From Artemia franciscana (lineage: Eukaryota > Arthropoda > Branchiopoda > Anostraca > Artemiidae): a stretch of 64,000 bases of DNA. The position numbers were made by a program, and so were the translations under genes. Position 1 is the first letter of the stretch, and every line of letters starts with the position of its first letter. Location of the stretch: NCBI RefSeq assembly GCF_032884065.1, contig NW_027062649.1:2277355-2341354 (forward strand), read 5' to 3'. Of the stretch, positions 11,356 through 22,041 are shown in pieces. The notes beneath the pieces are model-generated. The model was not told where the DNA came from, did no database searches, and saw only the letters and a list, made by a program, of their open reading frames with translations.

Positions 11356-14032
11356 CAGCAACTGCTTGATTTTAACTCGATTTTGACTTTATCCGCAAAC
11401 AATATCAGTAATTCTTCTTACGAAAGCATGCAATTTGGAAGATTCATTATTGTTTTAATTTTTGCAATTTAGTATTATATACGAGTGTTGCTTAGAGTAA
11501 TTTTGCACTTTTGAGTAATATCGTACTTGTCTTTTTGCTTGATTCGATTATAAGTTGAATTTTCTTTTGATATTTTTCTTTCTTTTTTATTTATTTAATC
11601 CACTTTTTTCTATATTTCTTTTTTATGTTTCTAAGCGGACAAAAGTAAACTTATCTTACAATCCAAAACATTATTCGGATTCATAGTCACCAAGGCTAGT
11701 TAATCCCGCATATGAAGTAAAAAGTTTGTTTTTGGTTAAAATACCTTACTATCCTTAGGAATAAAAATTGCAAAGGTGACCGGAATTCAAAAGCTTTAAA
11801 AAAGGGGATAAATTAAAAAAACACTTTATGGTTCTGCAAACAAATCGATTGGAAAATAATTGGGGAAAACAAATTGCAGAACCATTGTTTACGTAAAATT
11901 TACATAAACATTTGACCTGTCGTCTAGATATTATGTATTGGTATTAAGCCAACAACCTTACGAACAAAATCATACATGCAATAAATTCTAAGCAATATCG
12001 CAAATATAGACCAAGATAAAGGGTCATTGATGCCGGCCATGAACCATGACCAAAGGCTATTAAAAAGCCACCGGTGATTCGTCCTAACCTAAACCGAAAG
12101 ACCTAAACAGTTAACCGCTAAGCTAATCGTCATGATCAATGTCAAACCGTTCATGACAATGTACGATAAGTAAAGAGACTTTTCTCATCTAGAAAATCGA
12201 CAATATAGCAAAAAAACATTACAATTCAAAATATGCTTAATTCTGGAGAAGAGTCCCAGCCCCAAAGAGGAATGACCTAAATATGAATTACGCAATCAAG
12301 TCCAAAGCCACAATAAGTGGATTTTTTTAAATAAGAGGGGATTCCCACCCATACGAGTCTTAAGCTCCTGTCATCAAAAATCAAAGAAGATAAAGAGTAT
12401 TTTTGTGTCTTAGCCCCCCCCCCCTGTAGACAATCCCTTCCTAAGGTCGTGGGGGTGTTTTTTTTTACTTCGACATTTCTACTCTTGCAGAAGCTTCTGA
12501 CTCCGTTATTCCTCCTTCCTAATGCCTGTATAGAGCTTCAAGGAAAACGGTTAGCCTACAAAATCTTTTTAAGAGTCAGAAAACAAAGAAACGATTAAAC
12601 AGAAAAATAAAAGTTCACGAAAGATTTTATGAAATAAACATTCAAACTAAAATTATTATCGAAAATGTTGTTTTTGATTTACAGTTAGAAAGTATGAGAT
12701 AGATGACGATCACTTAAAATAGATTAATATTTCTTCACAGACAACAGAATTTTGTTTGACAAGGGGGGGGGAGGTTCAGCAACAGAATACAAGGGCGGTA
12801 GAGCGAAACAAGGGTGTTTTTAGAGGGGGAAGAGATGGCACTTGCCCTGGGTGCAAAAATCTTAGTGGCGCAAAATTTATAATAAATAATCTAGCATTTA
12901 TAACCACTTTGTAATTCTTCAAATTTTATTTTTTACTGGAACAAAGTAGAGAGAATAGTTGGCAATAAGTAGACTATAAGCAAACTAAATCTGAAATTGT
13001 CCTTTTTCCAATATCTTTTCTCAGATAAATGAAGAAATCAGCTTTAAATAAACCAATTTTTTTGGGAGACAGGGGGGGGGATAAAGATTTTGCCCCAGGC
13101 CCAAGAGAAGCCAAAAACCGTAATACCCCTGGTGGTACCATTAACGATAATGTGGTGCTCCCCTAAAGACTTAACAACTTTGAAAAAGCAAAAAGAAAAA
13201 CCATAGAAGATTGTGGTTTTCAAGCATGACTAGACCTAAGACGGGCTCAGAGGGGAGCAAACATTGCTTGATTTTTATGTCCATTGTACTTTAACTGTTT
13301 TTTTTCTAGCATCCTTAGTTTTTTTTAAAGTAATTTCTTTTTTTTTTGTCAAATGATTGTGACAAACCAGGATTTCTAGAAGTAATCACTTTAGAAAGCC
13401 AAAGACAAGATAAAGTCAGCATGTTTGAAACATTGAACAGCCCACCCACTAATTTATTGGAGGATAGTTACAACTTTAATCGAAGAACTCCTAATGCTCA
13501 AGGGGGAATAGACCCTTATTCAAGTACACCCATGAGCTTGTGGTCAAAATTTTCTAATGTTCCGTTTCATTGGCTAGCTGAAAGATTCCTAAATGCGTCT
13601 TCTAACACCTATTAAAATATAACAAATAGCTATTCTGTCAAATTCACCCAGACTCCCACCCCGAATGAGGCCAGATATGAGGCCCAGGCTCTGTATAAAA
13701 CTTTTTAGATTTGTTGCTTTTACATTCATTTTTTTTTGTGTTTATTTCTCATCAAGAATTGGTTCATAATGGCCAAACAAACAGTTGCGCAGTTTCGTTA
13801 AAATCCTGAGGGGGGCAAAACCGGAGCAAATTTTCTAAAATCAAGTGAAAATGACAATACAAACTATATACAAACAGAATACGCTTGATTTATGCAGGCT
13901 TATCTCAGGAATAAATTTCAGCTAGGGGGGGGGGCAAACTGGAGTCTAGAAGGAAAGTTGCCCCTACCTCATAGTAAATTACGCCTCGGTCAATAAAGCT
14001 GATCTACAAAATGGCACTGTGTCATGACCGCA

Positions 14033-14190
14033 TCAAGGATTGTTTTTCCAGAGGGGGAATATAAAAAACTTTAAAAAACATCAAATGTTGGTTTATATGC
14101 ATTTTTGTCACGTTTTTCCAAGTCGGACAAACATTTTTTTGAAGGGGAGGGGTTCACGCCCCCTAGCCTCCTCCCCTGGATACGGTCTTG
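14033..14190. repeat. MITE family B copy
   Basis: The core aactttaaaaaacatcaaat, gtcggacaaacattttttt and the end cccctggatacgg align with the copy at 6370-6530. Confidence 0.6.
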
Positions 14191-15390
14191 CACAGTGTGT
14201 TAAGAATTCTATAATCGACTTTTAGTAAAAAGTTTCCTATTAGTTCATTGAAACGACTGTAAATATACACTTTCTACTAAAATGTTTTCTTAGGGCGCAG
14301 ACACAAGCCTCATTATGGCGAATTTATGCCTGAAATAAAGACTAAGATTTGTTTTTAAGTTTAAAAAAAAGTAAAAAGATTAGTTCTCATTTCTTCTTTA
14401 TAAAGTTTTACAACTGAGTCTACAGCCCCTTGAAGCTAGACAGGTGACATTGCATAATGATTAAATAATCCAGCAAACAAAAACCGGTTCTCCAAGCTTT
14501 TAGAGGAAGGGTGCTACAATGAAAATTTTTCATCAATGGCACACATCTTCAGAACCAAATGTTATCTTAAATTTTTAGATAGATAACGAGCAAAGGCCAG
14601 TCTAAGAGAAACAAAGACATAAATAGGTACTAAGACACTGCAGGTAAATGCGTGTTTGCCAGTAACAGCCATGGGGATAAAATTTAGAGATTCTCTCCTT
14701 TTGACGGGGGGGGGGGGGGGGGTAACACCCTCCCCACTCGGGGTTAACGGTGGACCTTGTCCTAAATGCTACAGTGACAAAATTCTTTCTCCATTACATT
14801 CTAAAAATCTATCTATCAGTTTATCAGTCGCTTTCACAATATGTGCGTTCTAGCCCCCCCCCCCCCGCTCCCGAATTACGCCTTCTTAATTAGTGTGAGA
14901 GGCTTGGATACAATCGCAATGGCAGAGATATGACCTCCTTTTCAATCTAGTTTCTGCCTTATAGCATGCCCAATTAGAGCATGGGAAAGTTTTTTTTTTC
15001 AAATTCCCCATCCACAGGTTTTTTGTAGGTCCTAAACCCTTTCTGAGATAGCAAGAAGTCAATTAACTAGAATTTTACCAGCATATTAACTAGCTTAGGG
15101 AGTAGGCTAGCAGATAAGGTGATAAAAGTATAGCCTATGATGAGTTAACCTCCCCCCCCCCCTCCTGCCCCATAGCAAATTGCATCCCCTGTCACAAATC
15201 CACAAAATCTAGCATATACCCTAGGTTATATCTGATCTCATTGGGGAGTGGGAACTTGGACACAGCCAGATCTTTAATAAACAAACAACACCCTAATTAA
15301 GTCTTGCATAAATTACGCTAGAAGCAAAACTAGGCATAGCCTATGTCCTTTGGTAAAGTTAGACACACATAGCCTAAGTAAAAAACTAAC

Positions 15391-15487
15391 CTGGATGCCC
15401 TTCTCCCACAGATTCAGAGGTAAATAGAAAAGTTTCAATCTCAGGGGTGCCATTTTCATGAAATCCATTCATTTTTGCTTCGTGCAT
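15391..15487 (-). CDS. Sam-S: S-adenosylmethionine synthetase, exon 1 with start codon
   Basis: The ATG at 15487-15485 opens a 97 nt coding exon giving 32 codons plus one base. After a variable N-terminus it reads ETFLFTSESVGEGHP, the invariant start of the catalytic core. The GEGHPDK ATP-binding motif (residues 28-34) is completed by exon 2. The donor is CATCCAG|gttagt. A second in-frame ATG lies five codons downstream, but the first is closest to the length usual for animal enzymes. With exons 2 and 3 it forms 137 continuous residues with no stop. Confidence 0.95.
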
Positions 15488-15564
15488 GGTATTATAATGT
15501 TACAGTAATCCTTTTGTCAAGAACTCGCAAACGGAAAAGAGGCTTGATTTCAGTCGGCATTTGA

Positions 15565-15571
15565 TTTTATA
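15565..15571 (-). promoter_or_regulatory. Candidate TATA box for the SAM synthetase gene
   Basis: TATAAAA on the minus strand lies about 78 bases upstream of the ATG. Whether a spliced 5' non-coding exon exists further out cannot be told from the sequence, so this is only a candidate. Confidence 0.3.
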
Positions 15572-15835
15572 CTTCAGTGTTCTCAGCTGTCTGACAAGCG
15601 CTTTGAGCGAAGGGACTGTAACACCATCTATTTCAAATGTTCTGGTGATAAAATGTGAAAATCCCAAATTATTTTTACTAACGCCTAATGTAGTCAATTA
15701 CAAACAGGCCAAACAGCTGGTTACTTCGGTACAAACTTGATTTACTTTTTCCATAATGCTGGAGATATGCGTTAGTCACACCTGTCGATAGAAAGGCTGA
15801 GATTTATGAATGACGTGTGAGAAAGGTCAAGACTT

Positions 15836-16063
15836 ATGAATGAGATTGAAAAGATTCAGCTTGTACTGCAGAAATGGAAAATTCAAAAGTCAAGAATTGG
15901 CTTGAAGGCCTATATAAAGGTTGATCCATTTTTTGAAGTATGGGGAAGCATTTTTTTTATGAACAGTCTGTCCAAATCCTACGGAGAGGGAGCAAAAATA
16001 AAAAGAATTAATGGTAAAACAATCCTTCTGAAAAAACCTGAAAGTCCTATTGAAGAGAAATAA
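15836..16063 (+). CDS. Small divergent ORF, 75 codons, unknown
   Basis: A single-exon frame starts 349 bases from the SAM synthetase ATG, head-to-head with it. The product is lysine-rich and basic, with one short hydrophobic stretch (DPFFEVWGSIFFMNSLS) and a basic C-terminal part (GAKIKRINGKTILLKKP). That layout resembles small single-pass organelle membrane proteins, but I can assign no family. An AATAAA occurs about 100 bases after the stop (ctaataaaataatt). It could be a genuine micro-protein gene using a bidirectional promoter, or chance. Confidence 0.3.
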   Translation: MNEIEKIQLVLQKWKIQKSRIGLKAYIKVDPFFEVWGSIFFMNSLSKSYGEGAKIKRINGKTILLKKPESPIEEK

Positions 16064-16309
16064 TACGAAATGCCTAGAATTTTTTTTTCGTATAAGCCAC
16101 CAAATCTAAAACTTCCAAAATTTTCAGAGTCTGGGAAACTATCCATGGGGCTTTAATCATTATGGCTAATAAAATAATTGTAAAAGGAACAGTTCTTTCA
16201 ATTCACAAGAACTAAAAAGGCTGGAGAGTTGAAATTTGTTTTTTAATAGAAAAGGGGGTGTTCCATTTTTTAAACGAAATCATAGAGAAAAAGTATTTTT
16301 AGTGAAAAT

Positions 16310-16815
16310 ACCCCCACGATTTTTCCGACACCGCTCAAATATTGGTTCAATAAAAACAACGAAAATACTGACATTTCTGAGATTTGGTCGGTTAAAGAAG
16401 CAGTTTTACCGACTTTTGCCGTGATTTTATATATGGTGCCACTATTCTCAGTTTGGTTTAATAAAAACTATTGAAATAGTGACATGACGTGCACTGAATC
16501 TGAATCTCAGTTGATAAATGCAGTGGTTTTACCGACTCGTGAAGTGATTTTACTGATCGTGCCATAATTTCCTATTTGGTTAAATAAACACCATTAAGAT
16601 TGTGACATGATATGCACTGAATCTTGTTTGGTATATGCAGAGGTTTTATGGACTCGTGCAGTGATTTTAGTGATGGTGCCATAATTTTCCATTGGATTAA
16701 ATAAAAGCTATTAAAATAGTGACATGATATGCACTGAATCTCGTGCAGTGATTTTACTGATGGTGGCACAATTTTTCACTTGGTTAAATAAACTCTATTA
16801 AAATAGTGACACAAT
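16310..16815. repeat. Degenerate minisatellite, ~90-123 bp units
   Basis: The block gtgattttactgatggtgcc, then ggttaaataaa...attaaaatagtgacat, recurs with starts at about 16421, 16544, 16661 and 16748, giving spacings of 123, 117 and 87. The copies differ by substitutions and indels. No coding signal. Confidence 0.7.
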
Positions 16816-18508
16816 GTACAAAATATCTGCCCTTGTAGCGAAACGTCTCATTTTCTAAGCTTATGTTGAAACTTTCTGTTACAGTAGGGTTTGTTATGCA
16901 TTTTACTAGCCCTGCGTTCAGTATAGCCTACTCTAAACAATTACAATTATTCAGTAGATATGCATAAGTATTGTTGTCTATTAAACGCCGTTTGGACAGC
17001 AAAGCTAATTTTACGGATGTGATTTGAAAATCATGGGCAGAGCAATAGCGCTGACAATGATTTGGCAAATAAGATACTTAAATTCAAATTCTTGAAAAGA
17101 CCTTTTGCCAAATAGTGAAACAATTTTCGTCAATGGCAATTAACGCGAGGTCCATGGTTTTAGAAATAATATTATCTTGAGTAAAGATTTATTTAGCTAC
17201 CTAACCAGAGAATCAATTGGGTTTAATGTTTTATTAATTTCATCTTTTTTTCTTTTCATCAAGCCATTTCTTATATAAGGAATTGTGATAGAAACTTTGC
17301 AGGAAGCTTAAAGAAACTTATATTCGATTGGAGATTAAAAGTTTTGTTGCCGCTGTAATACAGCCCCTAAAAGTATCTTTAGGGTGATTCGTATACAGAT
17401 CCCTATATAGAAGAAGAACGACAGTACAAAAACGAGAAATAATAGCTTCTTGTATTTCTACAAAAGTTTAATTTTACTGTGCTGTTTTAAATATACCTGT
17501 ACAGTGCTGTGAGAGAAAAAACTCGTAATAAAATGATATTAAAATCTTGCACTAACGCAAAGTTTAAAAAAACTAAGATTAAAATAAAAAAAAAAATGTA
17601 CTCCAAATAAAAAAAAATAAAAAAATAAATCACTAAAATGGAAAAAAACAAAAAATGAAATAATAAAATTGCAAAAAAAAAAAAAATTAACGTTGAAAAA
17701 ACATAAATTACACTAAAATGAAAATGAAACACTAGAATTGAAAAAATAAAAATTTAATTGATGAAAAACAAAATGAAAGATTAAAATTGAAAAAAAATGT
17801 TGAAAAACTAAATTAGAACAGTAAATATGTTTAAGTTTATATGTTTTCATGTTTAGAATAATCCTAGTTCAAAGTAAAACCCTAGTCTCGGGAAAAAAAC
17901 CTAATTTCAGCAGTAGGCTAATAAATAAGAGTTTGATAGAATTTAATGTTTGGGATGAGCTAAAATGGCGCTTATTTGGTGTTAATTTTAAATGTTCATA
18001 AAGATATTGAAAGAAACAGAAGAAAGTAATTTAAGAATTACACAGGAATATTAAAGTCATAATAAAGTTCTCTAGTCTATTGGAATTGGTAGCCTATAAG
18101 AACATGGTTGAATAAAACATTTTGTGGTTAAACTGCAATTATTCAACTTGGGATTAGTGATACAAGTTCAAAATAATCAATTTAAGTGCTGTTAAAACGC
18201 TGCTTGGCAACAATTCAAGTTGTAGAAAATAGTAATACCTGAAGATTTTGATGGTTGAAAAAACAAAAATAACAAATTAATGTGAAGGTGAAAAAGTGTT
18301 TATTGAATTTTGGTAAATGCAAAACAGTGAAGGGACTGTATGGTTGATATTCAGACCACCTTTTAGGCTCTTTTATCTCCTTGAGATCTTGTGCCATATG
18401 AAATATTGCTTACCTGTATGTATGTGTTGTATATAGTGCCCTTATTTGCTTGTATTTTTGCCTCTCTTTTTACTTTATTGAGGTCTGTTTAATCGTATTT
18501 GTGCATTC

Positions 18509-18510
<2 letters not shown>
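16816..18510. other. Intergenic A+T-rich sequence
   Basis: No gene recognised. About 17560-17830 is an A-rich low-complexity stretch built from variants of aaaattgaaaaaataaa. The apparent hydrophobic minus-strand frames in it are composition artefacts. Confidence 0.6.

Positions 18511-18554
<44 letters not shown>
18511..18554 (+). repeat. Poly(T) run, 44 bases
   Basis: An uninterrupted T run ending 32 bases before the ORF1 ATG of LINE-1. It may mark the 5' junction of that element, for example insertion next to an older A-tail on the other strand. Confidence 0.85.
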
Positions 18555-18586
18555 CTGCAAAGTAAGCTTGTCACGTGAAAGACGTA

Positions 18587-19846
18587 ATGGTTCCTGGTAG
18601 TCCTGGGAAGGGTGGAGGTTGTGGGGGAGTTAGAGGTGGACCCACTGTACCACATTTGTTGGCTAAAGGTCATGATATGACAAAAATTACTGACACTAAT
18701 GACAAGGGTATGCTAGTCCCTCTATCAAAGACTTCTGCTGGATATCTAGGGCGTAGATTGGCTGTAGCTCTAGGAAATGATTATGGGAAAATACTCCCAC
18801 GAATAGGTCCTGGAGGCTCTCTTGAAGTTGTTCCAAAAAATCTAGACATAGCTAATAAGATCTTAGGCATAAGGGATCTCACATTGAATAATTTAGTGAT
18901 CAAATTTGAAATGAAGCCAGCAAATATGCTATACTCAAGCAGAAAAGGAGTACTATATGTTCCCAGGGACTTAGCTACTCCTGAAGAACTCTGTAAGGAG
19001 ATTCAGCAAGTAGAACAGGTTACAAAGGCAACTGTACTAAACCCTCATCCCACATCTAGAGATGGTAAACCATACACTAGCTACACTATACATGTTGACT
19101 TCTCTCAAGAAATGGATTTTCCTACAATAATTCCTATATGGAGTGCCCTCACTGTGGTGAAACAGTTCATACCAAAACCGTTGAGATGTTTCAAGTGCCA
19201 GAAATTTGGCCATAACTCTCTAAACTGTTGGGGTAAAGATACTTGTGGTATTTGTGGAGATAATCACCCCATGACAGCTTGCTCTGAGTTAAACAAAAAC
19301 AGAAATGAACAAAAAGTAAGATGTGCAAACTGTAATGGACAGCACACTGCCCTCAGTAAAGAGTGCCAGGATTACAAGTTTAGAGCTGCAATTCTGAAAA
19401 CGTCAGTCACAAAAGGTATATCATTCAAAGATGCAGTTCAAGCTTTCACTGACACCAAAGGGAAGACTCTGCACACACCACCACCAGCTTTAAACTTTGA
19501 AAATTTTCCAGTCCTTGTTCACCCTTCAATCCCACCAGAAGCAAAAATACAGGAACCAATTAACAAGGAAGTTGTCTTACTGAGAGAAAAAATAGACCAA
19601 CTAACCACAGTAGTGTCATCATTGTGCTCACTGATTGCTTCCAGTGTAAAGTTAAGCAAAAGCTCGAAGTCAGAGGTACAGAAGATCCTGTCTTCACTGA
19701 AGAAATCTGAATCCTTTGTTTCTGGAAATGAAACAGACTCAGAGGATGGTATGGATGAAGATAACTTTGTTCCAAAGAAAATTTTGTCCTCTCCAGAGAA
19801 AAAGACATTAAATAAGCGTGTTCATAAACAAAAAATCAAAGAATGA
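18587..19846 (+). CDS. LINE-1 ORF1, nucleic-acid-binding Gag-like protein
   Basis: 419 codons from the ATG at 18587, chosen because the frame upstream offers only a GTG after a stop. The N-terminus is glycine-rich. A central basic region precedes three zinc knuckles at 19189-19375: CFKCQKFGHNSLNC, CGICGDNHPMTAC and CANCNGQHTALSKEC. Next comes a Pro-rich linker, a heptad-like segment (about residues 315-370) and an acidic/lysine-rich tail. In this group ORF1 proteins coat the element RNA to form the retrotransposition particle. The stop overlaps the ORF2 start in the sequence ATGA, suggesting coupled termination and re-initiation. No disruption is seen. Confidence 0.85.
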   Translation: MVPGSPGKGGGCGGVRGGPTVPHLLAKGHDMTKITDTNDKGMLVPLSKTSAGYLGRRLAVALGNDYGKILPRIGPGGSLEVVPKNLDIANKILGIRDLTLNNLVIKFEMKPANMLYSSRKGVLYVPRDLATPEELCKEIQQVEQVTKATVLNPHPTSRDGKPYTSYTIHVDFSQEMDFPTIIPIWSALTVVKQFIPKPLRCFKCQKFGHNSLNCWGKDTCGICGDNHPMTACSELNKNRNEQKVRCANCNGQHTALSKECQDYKFRAAILKTSVTKGISFKDAVQAFTDTKGKTLHTPPPALNFENFPVLVHPSIPPEAKIQEPINKEVVLLREKIDQLTTVVSSLCSLIASSVKLSKSSKSEVQKILSSLKKSESFVSGNETDSEDGMDEDNFVPKKILSSPEKKTLNKRVHKQKIKE

Positions 19847-22041
19847 CTACAAGGGTAATCCAACTAAACATTAGGGGAATGGGAAAATCAAAGGTAGTAG
19901 AATTGAAAAACCTTCTAGTGAGGAGTAAGCCAGATATTGTACTAATTCAGGAAACTTTATTGAATGAACAGAAAACTTCCCCAAATTTTAAAGGCTATAG
20001 CATGGCTAGATGGGATAGGAAGACAGGACCAGGGGGAGGACTTATGACTTTAGTTAAGGATAATATCCCGTTTAAAATAGTGAATGATTTTACCCCAGGA
20101 AAAAATGAAATTGGGATTATATCTGTCAAAGAGGATGGAACGGATAACTGGATATCCGTTATCAACTATTATAACAGGACTGCAACTGACTTTGATTTTA
20201 AGCAGTTCAACGGTGCTTTTCAGAAATGTAAAGAGAGGAAAATAATTGCTGGTGACTTCAACCTTCATAACCCAATGTGGGACTCAACATCTTCTCCAAA
20301 TCATAATTCTAATTTACTGGCAGATTTTATTACTGATCCCCAAAATATGGTTTGTCTTATCACTCCAATAGATCTAGGTACTAGGCTAAACCCCTTAAAT
20401 GGGAAGACTTCTACTATAGATTTAACAATTGCTTCTTTAGACCTTTCAGTTGACTTTGAGGTTGGTATACCGTCACCCTTTGACTCTGATCATTTCCCAG
20501 TAATGTCAGTGCTTAATTTTTCTGCTTATAGACTTCAGTTAATGAAGTCGGTGAGTTGGAAGTTCCGCAAGGAGTCCTGGCCTGAATGGCAGAGAGAGGT
20601 AGACTCGGATCTGACGGATGTCGAACTACCTACCTCTGTTGAGGAGCTTAATGAGAAGATAACTCAAGTTATGGTGAATGCTAGTGAAAGGGTATTTGGG
20701 TATGTAAAATTTAAAAGAAAATCTAGAAACTCCACACCAGGGTGGAATGCTGCATGCCAAAAAGCTTATAAGGAACGAAACACGGCAAGAAACAAGTTTA
20801 GAAGAAATCCTACAGTTACAAACAAAATTGAAATGAATGCAAAACAAGCCATCTTTAGGAAAATTGTTCCCCAAGAAATCAAGAATGGATGGAAGACTCT
20901 AATTGAGACAAAGTTTACGAAGACTACATCAATCAAAGAGTTGTGGAGGAACTGGAAAGTCTACACTGGACAAAGGTCTTCCCCAATATCTGGCATCAAG
21001 ATACACAACGGAACCACTGCCGCCACAACACCCGAGAAAATAAAACTTCTGAAAGAGTATCTAATTGCAAACATTCCTCCACAACTTTCTACTCAAAACC
21101 GACCCACTATGCAACCTACACAGGTCTTCCCTAAGAATGATATTGAACTTGTAGAAGAGGATATTGATACGATTATTAAAAAATTAAAACCAGGGGCTAT
21201 GGGCCCAGACAGGATTCACAATGAGATGCTGTCCAACATGTCCCCCCTGCTTAAGGCTTCTGTCTTAACTTTGTTTAATAGGTCCATCAAGGAAGGTTAT
21301 GTCCCATCGCTTTGGAAAAAAGCTGCAATAATACCAATCCTGAAACCCCAAAAGGACCCTACATCCCCAAAATCATATCGCCCAATTGCCTTGACTTCAT
21401 GTCTCTGCAAGCTAATGGAGAGACTGATAAAAAAGAAAGTTCTACCAGAAATTGAGAAAGTAGTTCAGCCAGAACAACTAGGCTTTCTGCCCCAACGCAG
21501 TACAATAGACTGTCTTGTGAGGCTTGAAAATCAAATAAAACAGGGATTCCGCCTAGGAAAAGAAACTCTAGCTGTTTTCCTTGATATGACTTCAGCATTT
21601 GACAGAGTGAATATCCCTACTCTAATGGCAAAACTTAAGAAGCTAAATATTAGCCCTCAAATCGTGGAATGGATTGGTAATTTCTTGACTGAGAGGAAAA
21701 TAGAAATAACTTTAGAAAATCATTCGTCTGGCTTTTTTAGTGCTCCAAATAATGTGGGTCTCCCCCAAGGAGGGGTACTAAGTCCTTTATTGTTTTTAGT
21801 ATATTGTCACGATATAAACTTAGATACGATACTGGGTTGTAAACTATACTTATATGCTGATGACATTGCAGTAGCTGCCTCCTCTCGAGATAGGGGATGC
21901 CTTAAGGCTTCAGTCCAAAAAGCCCTGTATTACTTAGAAAATTGGACAATGGAAAACTACATGTCATTTTCAACAGAGAAGTCAGTAAGTGTTCTTTTCT
22001 CAAGGAAAAATCGAACAAATGTTCAACCCCCCATTGTGTCA
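19843..22041 (+). CDS. LINE-1 ORF2, 5' part: endonuclease and reverse transcriptase
   Basis: 733 codons up to the nested insertion. An exonuclease-endonuclease-phosphatase domain comes first: QLNIRGMG near the N-terminus, QET around residue 38, GDFN at 137-140 and SDH at 215-217, which are the metal-binding and catalytic positions used to nick target DNA. Reverse transcriptase motifs follow: GAMGPD, YRPIALTSCLCKLMERL, LGFLPQRST, FLDMTSAFDRV, GLPQGGVLSPLLF and YADD at 671-674. The frame then runs into the nested element and meets a stop at 22054-22056, after SNSSW, which is not LINE sequence. The coding sequence resumes in frame at 23764. Confidence 0.9.

Larger units (their letters stand above)
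4589..15390. other. SAM synthetase intron 1 (10.8 kb)
   Basis: A large intron packed with non-coding repeats: several copies of a ~160 bp element with ccgtatccagg-type ends, two long poly(A) runs, a foldback near 9608-9763, a long (AT)n run abutting a 275 bp MITE, and many G or C runs of 8-20 bases. A half tRNA-like B-box (ggttcaattcc) lies at about 7079-7089 without a matching A-box. A plus-strand 89-codon frame at 13346-13615 is not recognised. Nothing else coding was supported. Confidence 0.55.

Noticed and set aside
13346..13615. 89-codon plus-strand frame as a gene or exon
   Set aside because: No family recognised, no convincing splice sites, and it lies opposite the SAM synthetase intron among repeats. 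It could be a transposon remnant but cannot be supported.
15911..15920. tatataaagg as a plus-strand core promoter
   Set aside because: It lies inside the small 75-codon frame and no gene downstream on the plus strand would use it before LINE-1 at 18.5 kb.
18575..18586. GTG start for LINE-1 ORF1
   Set aside because: An ATG lies four codons downstream in the same frame, and GTG starts are not expected in animal genes.
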